A stretch of 5,555 bases of DNA, taken from positions 1 to 5,555 of the forward strand of contig JBHHXE010000125.1 in the NCBI GenBank assembly GCA_046756865.1, read 5' to 3'. The notes beneath the pieces are model-generated. The model was not told the DNA's origin, ran no database searches, and saw only the letters and a program-made list of their open reading frames with translations. This document shows, piece by piece, positions 1 to 5,555 of this stretch. This DNA is from DUAG01 sp046756865 (GTDB lineage: Bacteria > Nitrospirota > Nitrospiria > SBBL01 > JAADHI01). Both the position numbers and the translations under genes were made by a program. Within the stretch, counting starts at the first letter, position 1. Each line of letters starts with the position of its first letter.

Positions 1-416
1 CCGACTGGCTCTATCGCAAGGGAGGACCCGGCTTCACCTGGTTTGTCAACAAGCCTCTCGCACGTTATGAAAGTTTTATTACCGAGGTTTATAAGCCCTT
101 GATCATTCAGTCAACAATCCGCTGGGTTGCCCTCTGCAGGAAGTTTGATACCAAGGTCGTTGATGCAATTGTCAACGGCATCGGCCGGATGGTCTTCTCC
201 GGGGGATGGCTTTCATCCACACTTGAGAAGTATGTTGTATACGGGTTTCTGAATATGGTGGGGTATGCAAACCATGTTCTTGCCCGCATTCTAAAGCGTC
301 TCCAGACTGGAACGGTCAATCATTATGCCATGATGATCATCATCGGCATCTTTGTACTGGTTAACCTCTATCTGGTCGTGAAGAGCCAGATTCCAGCGCT
401 CGTGGCCTTGAAGTGA
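1..416 (+). CDS. nuoL: NADH-quinone oxidoreductase subunit L, C-terminal part (5' end outside window)
   Basis: This is the 3' end of a gene that enters from the left edge; the reading frame has codons starting at position 3, and the start codon lies outside the window. The visible 137 residues match the end of NuoL, the distal antiporter-like subunit of the complex I membrane arm. They include the KPL segment after the penultimate helix, the DTKVVDAIVNG motif (NuoL consensus D..VVDG.VN), then RLQTGTVNHYA (consensus RLQTG.V..YA) leading into the last transmembrane helix and a short tail ending in ALK. Between VNG and RLQTG lies the amphipathic lateral helix HL, which runs along the neighbouring pump subunits on the cytoplasmic side. 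This stretch is clearly longer than I expect for ordinary NuoL, as in complexes with an additional NuoM. The stop is 7 nt before nuoM, and the nuoM ribosome binding site overlaps it. Identification is confident; function comes from the family. Confidence 0.93.
   Translation, partial: DWLYRKGGPGFTWFVNKPLARYESFITEVYKPLIIQSTIRWVALCRKFDTKVVDAIVNGIGRMVFSGGWLSSTLEKYVVYGFLNMVGYANHVLARILKRLQTGTVNHYAMMIIIGIFVLVNLYLVVKSQIPALVALK
153..263 (+). other. Extended HL region of NuoL with weak 26-residue-offset internal repeat
   Basis: Within the NuoL lateral-helix region, KVVDAIVNGIG (codons 153-185) is echoed by YVVYGFLNMVG (codons 231-263). The offset is exactly 26 residues, with VV, N and the final G matching and hydrophobic positions kept. 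The match is at protein level only, since the DNA has diverged. The extra length relative to ordinary NuoL is of about the same size. I infer that the lengthening of HL may have arisen by partial duplication; chance similarity between amphipathic helices is the alternative. Confidence 0.45.
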
Positions 417-420
417 GGAG
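415..420 (+). promoter_or_regulatory. Ribosome binding site of nuoM, overlapping nuoL stop
   Basis: GAGGAG overlaps the nuoL TGA stop (414-416) and lies only 3 nt before the ATG at 424. The spacing is short but the site is strong. The overlap suggests that nuoM translation is coupled to termination on nuoL. Confidence 0.7.
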
Positions 421-423
421 TTT

Positions 424-2082
424 ATGCAGGGGACACTAAATCAAGTTTTAGCTTCTGACCAGATTGGCTTTCCGATCTTAAGCCTCATGGTTTTTCTTCC
501 CCTGGCCGGAGCCGTTTTACTCTGGGTCGTTCCAGATAGAAAAGCGATGAAGCAGATCACCCTCGGCACCGTTTCGCTCAACTTCCTCTTTTCGCTTCTC
601 CTCCTTGCCCTATTCGAACCAGGTGTTGCCGACATGCAGTTTGTCGAGATACTCTCCTGGATCGCCCCTATGGGCGCTAACTACCACATCGGGGTAGATG
701 GAATCAGTCTGTGGCTGATTCTCCTGAGTACCTTTTTGTCGATCCTGACTGTTCTTTTTTCCTGGAAAATGGACACCGAGCATCTTCGGGAATATCTCCT
801 CTGCCTCCTGGGGCTCGAATTTACCCTGATCGGGGTCTTTGTCGCGATTGATCTCATCCTCTTCTTCCTCTTCTGGGAGGTCATGCTAATCCCGATGTAT
901 TTCCTCATCAAAATCTGGGGAGGGACCAACCGGAACTACGCCTCGCTGAAGTTTGTTCTCTATACCCTCGTGGGAAGTGTCCTGATGCTGGTTGGCTTTG
1001 CCATTCTTGCCCTGAACTATCACGACTTTGCCGTGGCACAGAAGCTCCCAGTAAGCTATTCGTTCAGCCTGATTGACCTCCTGAAAGCACCTGTTCCTCC
1101 CAGGCAGCAGATCCTAGTCTTCAGCCTCCTCTTCTTTGGTTTTGCCTTCAAGGTTCCAATGGTCCCCTTTCACACCTGGCTCCCGGACGCCCATGTGGAA
1201 GCCCCCACAACCGGAAGCGTCATGCTGGCCGGCCTCCTTCTGAAGATGGGAACTTACGGCTTTGTCCGCTTTTCGCTCCCGCTGCTTCCCCATGCCGCAC
1301 AGACCTTTGTGCCGCTTATCTCTGTTCTGGCGGTCATTGGAATCGTCTATGGGGCTTGGCTTGCGCTTGCGCAAGACGACATCAAAAAATTGATCGCATA
1401 TTCCTCCATCAGTCACCTTGGCTTTGTCATGCTCGGTATTTTCACCCTCAACCGCCTCGGGATTGCGGGCGGGATGATACAGATGATCAACCACGGAATC
1501 TCAACAGCGGGACTTTTCTTCGTCGTCGGCTTTCTCTACGAGAGACGCCATACCCGCCTGATCTCTGAATATGGGGGCCTAGCCAAACAGGTTCCGATTC
1601 TGGCGGCCTTCTATTTTTTTATCAGCCTGTCCTCGATGGGGATGCCGGGAACAAACGGTTTTGTCGGTGAGTTCCTTATCATCTCCGGAGCCTTCAAATC
1701 TGACTGGCGGTATGCTGCAGTTGCCGTTGGCGGGGTGATTCTCGGGGCAGGCTATCTCCTCTGGCTCTACCAGCGCCTGATGTACGGGCCGCTCGAGAAT
1801 CCGAAAAACAAGATATTGCTTGACCTTGACCGAAGAGAGATGGCAATCTGCATGGCCTTGACGGGAATCATTCTCTGGACAGGACTTTTCCCAGGCCCCT
1901 TCCTGAAGAGAATGGAAGGCTCCATCGGCTTTTTAACAAGCCGGACGGAAACGGCAGCCGTCGCCAAAAATAAAAAACCTTTTCCGCTACAACCCGGATT
2001 AAACACGCATCCCCCGTCGGCATTGAGAAGTCACAACGTCGCACAGGCAAGACCTGTTTCATTAAAGGAGGATACCCCGTGA
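424..2082 (+). CDS. nuoM: NADH-quinone oxidoreductase subunit M (canonical NuoM)
   Basis: This is a proton-translocating antiporter-like subunit of complex I in the cytoplasmic membrane (552 aa, about 14 hydrophobic segments). Key residues sit where E. coli NuoM has them with a constant offset of 8-9: TM5 Glu152 in FWEVMLIPM (E. coli E144), TM7 Lys243 in FKVPMVPFHTWLPDAH (K234), TM8 Lys274 in LLLKMGTYGF (K265), His331 in SSISHLGFV, His357 in MINHGIS, and TM12 Glu416 in GFVGEFLI (E407). The HIGVDGISLWLILL motif near residue 88 is also typical. All residues needed for pumping are therefore present. The ATG at 424 has a GAGGAG site and leaves a full first helix. The last helix ends near residue 494 and is followed by a hydrophilic, proline- and lysine-rich tail, making the protein some 30-35 residues longer than the E. 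coli one. The stop overlaps the start of the second nuoM by 4 nt. Confidence 0.97.
   Translation: MQGTLNQVLASDQIGFPILSLMVFLPLAGAVLLWVVPDRKAMKQITLGTVSLNFLFSLLLLALFEPGVADMQFVEILSWIAPMGANYHIGVDGISLWLILLSTFLSILTVLFSWKMDTEHLREYLLCLLGLEFTLIGVFVAIDLILFFLFWEVMLIPMYFLIKIWGGTNRNYASLKFVLYTLVGSVLMLVGFAILALNYHDFAVAQKLPVSYSFSLIDLLKAPVPPRQQILVFSLLFFGFAFKVPMVPFHTWLPDAHVEAPTTGSVMLAGLLLKMGTYGFVRFSLPLLPHAAQTFVPLISVLAVIGIVYGAWLALAQDDIKKLIAYSSISHLGFVMLGIFTLNRLGIAGGMIQMINHGISTAGLFFVVGFLYERRHTRLISEYGGLAKQVPILAAFYFFISLSSMGMPGTNGFVGEFLIISGAFKSDWRYAAVAVGGVILGAGYLLWLYQRLMYGPLENPKNKILLDLDRREMAICMALTGIILWTGLFPGPFLKRMEGSIGFLTSRTETAAVAKNKKPFPLQPGLNTHPPSALRSHNVAQARPVSLKEDTP
2064..2071 (+). promoter_or_regulatory. Strong ribosome binding site deciding the GTG start of nuoM2
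   Basis: AAAGGAGG lies 7 nt before the GTG at 2079, an almost ideal Shine-Dalgarno sequence and spacing. It supports the GTG start that overlaps the nuoM stop in GTGA. It lies within the codons for the nuoM C-terminal tail. Confidence 0.85.
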
Positions 2083-3656
2083 GCCACCTCTTGTCCCTCA
2101 TTTTGTTTTCACTCTTCGGGGGGGCCATCCTTCTTATCTTTATCCCGAACTCAAAACCGCTCATGGTCCGTACTGTGGCGGCCATCTCGGCATTCATTTC
2201 CATGGTTGCTTCCTTTTATCTTCTTTATGCCTTTGACTATAAAAAGGGGGGCTTTCAGTTTATTGAGCAATACACCTGGGCCCCGGATGTCGGGATCTCT
2301 TTCCACATGGGCGTAGACGGCATCGCAGTTCCCCTTGTTCTCGCATCGTGCATCCTCATGTTTGCAGGCATCTTCGTCTCCTGGCACATCAAAGACCGGA
2401 CAAAAGAGTTTTATATCTTTCTTCTGATCCTGGCCTCTGCCACCGTCGGGGTCTATGTCTCGCTCGACCTCTTCTTCCTCTACTTCTTTTATGAGATGTC
2501 GGTTATCCCGATGTATCTCCTGATCGGTGTATGGGGCAGTCATACGAAAGGCTTCCTCGAATCAAAAGACCCCCTGAAAAATACACCCCGTAACTTCTTT
2601 AATTTTACATCAAACAGCAAGGAATACGCGGCGATGAAGTTGGTCATCTTCCTCTCAGCGGGTGCGGTGCTGGCTCTGCTTGGCATCCTTCTCATCTACA
2701 GCAGTTCGGGCCTCTACACCTTCAACCTGATTGAGCTCTCTCAAGTTCCGGAGGGACAATACGGGAAAGCCCTGGTCTCTGCGATCTGGATCATGGTCTT
2801 CTTTGGCTTTGCCTCAATCGCCCCCCTCTGGCCAATGCACTCCTGGTCACCCGTTGGCCATGCTTCCGCACCGGCTGCCACCAGTATGCTTCATGCCGGC
2901 GTTTTGATGAAACTGGGTCACTTTTCGATCATTCGGGTTGCCTTTTTTCTTTTTCCGGAAGCGACACAGGAATGGATGCCGATCGTGGTCTTTCTCTGCA
3001 TCGGCAGCATCGTGTACGGCGGCCTGGTCGCCCTCTTCCAGACGGACACCAAGTATGTCATCGGCTACTCCTCATCCAGCCACATGGGCTATATTTTCCT
3101 CGGCATGGCCGCCTTGAATGTGATCAGCCTGACCGGGGCAATCTTTTATATGTTCGCCCATGCCCTGGCCACCGGCCTCCTCTTTGCGATGGCAGGCTGG
3201 GTCTATGATCAGACTCATACACGGGATATTCCTTCGTTGGGGGGACTCTCGAAAAAAATGCCCTTCATCACGGGAGCTTTTATCGTTGCCGCCGTCGCTT
3301 CTTTCGGCCTCCCCATGACGGTCAACTTCGTCGGAGAACTCATGATCGTGGTTGGAAGCTGGCGCATGTATCCCAAAATTACGATACTCGCCGTTCTCGG
3401 CATCTGTATCACACTCTGCTACCTTTTCCGGATGATGCGCGGTGTATTTTTTGGAGAGTTAAAACCTGAATTTTCCGGGGCAATGGATGCAAAGCTCTGG
3501 TATGATCGTCTTCCCATTATCGTCATGCTCACATGCTCCATCTACTACGGACTCTTTCCCTCTCACTTTATCAATGTGATACAGTCCGGGGTCATTCCCT
3601 TATTGGAGCGCATGCATAAAATCACCCCTTTACTGACACAGGCAGGAGGTTTTTAA
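2079..3656 (+). CDS. nuoM: Second, divergent NuoM-like subunit (NuoM2) of a 2M-type complex I
   Basis: This 525-aa, roughly 14-helix antiporter-like protein belongs to the NuoM family: FHMGVDGIAVPLVL near residue 75, TM5 Glu139 in FYEMSVIPMYLL, TM8 Lys278 in HAGVLMKLGHF, His335 in SSSSHMGY, His361 in FAHALATG, and TM12 Glu420 in NFVGELMI. It differs from the upstream NuoM in notable ways. The TM7 motif FKVP...HTWLPDAH reads SIAPLWPMHSWSPVGH, so the essential TM7 Lys is Ile247 and the LPD aspartate is Val259. TM8 has extra His272 and His281. About 22-25 residues (near 154-178) are inserted between TM5 and TM6. The GTG start is backed by AAAGGAGG and overlaps the nuoM stop (GTGA), and its own stop overlaps nuoN by 1 nt. 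It probably sits in the membrane arm as a fourth antiporter-like subunit spanned by the long NuoL HL helix. The placement is inferred from gene order, and whether it pumps protons is open. Confidence 0.93.
   Translation: MSHLLSLILFSLFGGAILLIFIPNSKPLMVRTVAAISAFISMVASFYLLYAFDYKKGGFQFIEQYTWAPDVGISFHMGVDGIAVPLVLASCILMFAGIFVSWHIKDRTKEFYIFLLILASATVGVYVSLDLFFLYFFYEMSVIPMYLLIGVWGSHTKGFLESKDPLKNTPRNFFNFTSNSKEYAAMKLVIFLSAGAVLALLGILLIYSSSGLYTFNLIELSQVPEGQYGKALVSAIWIMVFFGFASIAPLWPMHSWSPVGHASAPAATSMLHAGVLMKLGHFSIIRVAFFLFPEATQEWMPIVVFLCIGSIVYGGLVALFQTDTKYVIGYSSSSHMGYIFLGMAALNVISLTGAIFYMFAHALATGLLFAMAGWVYDQTHTRDIPSLGGLSKKMPFITGAFIVAAVASFGLPMTVNFVGELMIVVGSWRMYPKITILAVLGICITLCYLFRMMRGVFFGELKPEFSGAMDAKLWYDRLPIIVMLTCSIYYGLFPSHFINVIQSGVIPLLERMHKITPLLTQAGGF
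3644..3650 (+). promoter_or_regulatory. Ribosome binding site of nuoN
   Basis: AGGAGGT lies 5 nt before the ATG at 3656, inside the last codons of nuoM2. The stop and start overlap as TAATG, which suggests translational coupling. Confidence 0.85.
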
Positions 3657-5113
3657 TGGCCGCTCCGCTGAACCTCGCAAACCTCGATCTCTCGCTGTTG
3701 GCTCCTGAACTATGGATGACCCTCCTGTCCTGTATCGTCATCTCCATCGACTTTCTCTATCCAAAATTAAGCAAGGATCGGCTCGCCTACATCTCCCTCG
3801 CTGGAAGCGGCCTCATCTGCCTACAGTTGATCGGGTTCTTCGCCTCCGGAAAATCAGGAACCCTCTTTAGCGAAATGTTTGTACTGGACCCGCTCGCCAT
3901 CTTCTTTAAAGTTTTTGTCCTCATCGCAACCCTTCTGATTATTCTCTCCTCGATTGATTACATGAATAAGGTCAAATACTTTAGAGGGGAATTTTATTTC
4001 CTTATTCTTTTCTCCGCCCTTGGGATGATGTTTATGTCCTCGGCCAACGATTTTCTCTCGCTCTATATCTCTCTGGAATTCTCTACCTTTGGATTTTATG
4101 TGCTTGTGACCTACCTGAGGAATGATATCCGCTCAAGTGAAGCCGGGATCAAATTCTTTATTCTCGGAGTCCTGACATCGTCTATCATTATCTACGGCAT
4201 CAGCCTGGTCTACGGGGCAACAGGCACCATCCGGTTTACTGAATTAATGAACATTACGCCCTCCATTGGCGCCATCATCGGACTGCTCTTTATCTTCATC
4301 GGTCTCGGCTATAAAATCGGCGCTGTCCCATTCCATGCATGGATCCCGGATGTCTACCAAGGTGCACCGACGCCCGTGACCTCTTTTCTTTCGATTGCAC
4401 CGAAAGGCGCTGCCTTCGCGATAACTTTACGAGTCATTTTCTCCACCTTTTACGGGATGCGTAGCGACTGGGTCTGGTTTATGGTCGGCCTGGCTATCCT
4501 CTCCATGACCTACGGAAACATCGTAGCCATCGCCCAGACGAACATGAAACGCCTACTCGCCTATTCGGGGATCGCTCAAGTCGGCAACATCCTGATCGGT
4601 CTGGCCGCCGGAACAAAAATGGGTGGCGATTCCATCCTCTTCTATCTCCTGGCCTATCTTTTTGCCAACATCGGAGCCTTTGCCGTTGTCATCGCCTTCT
4701 CCAACCTTACGAACAAGGATGACATCGAAGATCTGGCCGGATTGAACCGACGCTCTCCCTTTCTCGCTTTTTCGCTCCTTGTCTTCCTGCTCTCACTCGC
4801 AGGGGTTCCCCCTCTCGGCGGGTTTATTGCCAAGCTCTACATCTTTGCCTCGGCCATCAACCAGAACCTGATCTTCCTCGTCATCGTTGGATTAGTCAAT
4901 ATTGTTATTTCGATGTATTATTATCTTGTTGTCGTCAAGAAGATCTACATCGCCGAACCTAAGGATTCATCAGCAATCCCCATTTCAATTCCTCTTCAGG
5001 CCGTTGTCTACATCTCATTAGCCGGGGTTTTTGCTTTGGGTATTTTTCCAAAAACATTTATGGATTGGTCTATCGCCGCCACAGAAATCTTTTCCCATCT
5101 TGCCCTGAAGTAA
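3656..5113 (+). CDS. nuoN: NADH-quinone oxidoreductase subunit N
   Basis: This is the antiporter-like subunit nearest the quinone end of the complex I membrane arm among L, M and N; it translocates protons across the cytoplasmic membrane. The 485-aa length is normal for the family and about 14 hydrophobic segments are visible. Characteristic features are LLAPELW at the N-terminus, TM5 Glu141 in YISLEFSTFGFY, TM7 Lys220 in GYKIGAVPFHAWIPDVYQGAP, TM8 Lys250 in IAPKGAAFA, KRLLAYSGIAQVG near residue 298, and LAGVPPLGGFIAKLY with TM12 Lys393. These correspond to E. coli NuoN E133, K217, K247 and K395, so the proton path looks intact. The ATG follows AGGAGGT with a 5-nt gap and overlaps the nuoM2 stop by 1 nt. 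It is the last gene of the operon seen here: the next gene lies on the opposite strand. Confidence 0.97.
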   Translation: MAAPLNLANLDLSLLAPELWMTLLSCIVISIDFLYPKLSKDRLAYISLAGSGLICLQLIGFFASGKSGTLFSEMFVLDPLAIFFKVFVLIATLLIILSSIDYMNKVKYFRGEFYFLILFSALGMMFMSSANDFLSLYISLEFSTFGFYVLVTYLRNDIRSSEAGIKFFILGVLTSSIIIYGISLVYGATGTIRFTELMNITPSIGAIIGLLFIFIGLGYKIGAVPFHAWIPDVYQGAPTPVTSFLSIAPKGAAFAITLRVIFSTFYGMRSDWVWFMVGLAILSMTYGNIVAIAQTNMKRLLAYSGIAQVGNILIGLAAGTKMGGDSILFYLLAYLFANIGAFAVVIAFSNLTNKDDIEDLAGLNRRSPFLAFSLLVFLLSLAGVPPLGGFIAKLYIFASAINQNLIFLVIVGLVNIVISMYYYLVVVKKIYIAEPKDSSAIPISIPLQAVVYISLAGVFALGIFPKTFMDWSIAATEIFSHLALK

Positions 5114-5184
5114 ACGTAATATTTCACCTTAGCTATCTTTTAAGCCGTGCTTGCGTTTCTGTTATATTCAAATCCTCACCTTTA

Positions 5185-5218
5185 AAGGCACGCTCCGGTT
5201 CTCCGCCCCTCGTGCCTT
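5185..5218. terminator. Inverted repeat between convergent genes, possible weak terminator
   Basis: AAGGCACG (5185-5192) and CGTGCCTT (5211-5218) form a perfect 8-bp stem with an 18-nt C-rich loop, in the gap between nuoN and the convergent - strand gene. The position is right for a terminator serving either strand. No T-run follows on either side and the loop is long, so a classical intrinsic terminator is not shown. The rest of 5114-5273 holds nothing else I can support. Confidence 0.35.
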
Positions 5219-5273
5219 CCTCTGGTGTAATATCCAGACAAGTTGAGCTATCACGTCAAAATAGAGATAGGAA

Positions 5274-5555
5274 TCAATTCTTGAAGTAGGATCTTCGTTT
5301 GTAGAGGTATGCCAGAACAATGAAACTGCCGATGAGCAACATCGTGCGAATCCGATGCGGAGGCGGCATACGAAAGTAGTTGATGGTTGGACTGACAATG
5401 CCATACACGGCAAATGCAATAAAAAGGAAGTAGGCCCATCTTCGACCGAAAATCACACCGTATCCGACAAGAAAATGAATGAAGGGAAAAAGAAAGATGA
5501 GCACCCGGCCCAGCCCCCCCCCCCACTTGTCTGCCCACGTTGGGCGGTGGGTTGT
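5274..5555 (-). CDS. Small membrane protein of unknown function (5' end beyond window)
   Basis: I do not recognise this family. The frame runs from the right edge to a TGA at 5274-5276, giving at least 93 residues. A GTG at 5504 could start a 76-aa protein, but the frame stays open upstream as HRPTWADKWGGGLGR, which reads like a real hydrophilic N-terminal segment, so the true start is probably outside the window. Three hydrophobic stretches follow: VLIFLFPFIHFLVGYGVIF, WAYFLFIAFAVYGIVSPTI, and MLLIGSFIVLAYLY. A PPPHRIRT loop precedes the third, and the basic tail is YKRRSYFKN. This pattern of positive charges beside hydrophobic segments argues for a genuine integral membrane protein of the inner membrane. 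It converges on nuoN with a 160-nt gap, so it is not part of the nuo operon. An 11-G run near its 5' part could hide a frameshift. Confidence 0.6.
   Translation of the reverse strand, partial: TTHRPTWADKWGGGLGRVLIFLFPFIHFLVGYGVIFGRRWAYFLFIAFAVYGIVSPTINYFRMPPPHRIRTMLLIGSFIVLAYLYKRRSYFKN
5514..5524. repeat. 11-base poly-C (poly-G on the coding strand) homopolymer
   Basis: Eleven C in a row on the + strand read as G11 within the - strand gene (codons for W-G-G-G). Such runs are prone to polymerase slippage and to sequencing or assembly error. The frame on the far side of the run should be treated with caution. Confidence 0.9.

Noticed and set aside
1114..1494. Long open frame on the - strand inside nuoM (126 codons)
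   Set aside because: It lies wholly antisense to conserved NuoM coding sequence, its translation is polar with no recognisable domain, and it has no convincing start context.
2043..2057. Small hairpin ACAGG-CAAGA-CCTGT just upstream of the nuoM2 ribosome binding site
   Set aside because: A 5-bp stem inside coding sequence is expected by chance and does not cover the ribosome binding site.
2151..2543. Open frame on the - strand inside nuoM2 (130 codons)
   Set aside because: It is antisense to conserved antiporter motifs, with a charged, low-complexity translation typical of the reverse of hydrophobic codons.
424..3656. Recent gene duplication of nuoM
   Set aside because: The two NuoM proteins share family motifs only; insertions, motif changes and lack of nucleotide similarity point to ancient paralogues, not a recent tandem copy or assembly duplication.
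5179..5188. 10-bp palindrome CCTTTAAAGG in the intergenic region
   Set aside because: It is short and isolated, with no promoter elements or second copy to suggest an operator.
5065..5289. Short + strand open frame overlapping the nuoN end
   Set aside because: It starts inside the last codons of nuoN in another frame, covers the inverted repeat, lacks a ribosome binding site and has no recognisable protein character.
5251..5538. 95-codon alternative - strand frame over the small membrane protein
   Set aside because: The overlapping 76+ codon frame gives much better hydrophobic segments with flanking basic residues; this frame reads as cysteine- and serine-rich without clear organisation. 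Only its portion upstream of the G11 tract might matter if that tract is miscounted.

Overview
The window holds the distal end of a bacterial complex I (NADH:quinone oxidoreductase, nuo) operon on the + strand. It covers the 3' end of nuoL, a complete nuoM, a second complete but divergent nuoM-like gene (called NuoM2 here), and a complete nuoN. These genes encode the antiporter-like subunits of the proton-pumping membrane arm. They are packed with 7-nt, -4-nt and -1-nt junctions, each preceded by a clear Shine-Dalgarno sequence, so they look like one polycistronic, translationally coupled unit. A short convergent gene for a small membrane protein of unknown function enters from the right edge on the - strand.

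The order nuoL-nuoM-nuoM2-nuoN matches the architecture described as '2M' complex I, in which an extra NuoM is inserted in the membrane arm and the lateral helix HL of NuoL is lengthened to span it. Both signs are visible here. There are two tandem nuoM genes, and the NuoL C-terminus is unusually long, with a weak internal repeat offset by 26 residues in the HL region. NuoM and NuoN keep the full set of residues known to matter for proton translocation. NuoM2 keeps the TM5 Glu, the TM8 Lys and the TM12 Glu but lacks the TM7 Lys (Ile at that place) and has extra His residues in TM8. It also carries a loop insertion of about 22-25 residues between TM5 and TM6. This departure from the canonical proton path is the most interesting point in the window.

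Region by region: 1-416 nuoL 3' end; 424-2082 nuoM; 2079-3656 nuoM2; 3656-5113 nuoN; 5114-5273 convergent intergenic space with one inverted repeat; 5274 to the right edge, the small - strand gene, which contains an 11-base G/C homopolymer.

Organism: 2M complex I is best known from Nitrospirota such as Nitrospira and Leptospirillum and from some other environmental lineages. The window fits such a Gram-negative-type respiratory bacterium of moderate GC content, but nothing here fixes the taxon. No mobile element, CRISPR array, tRNA or rRNA was seen.
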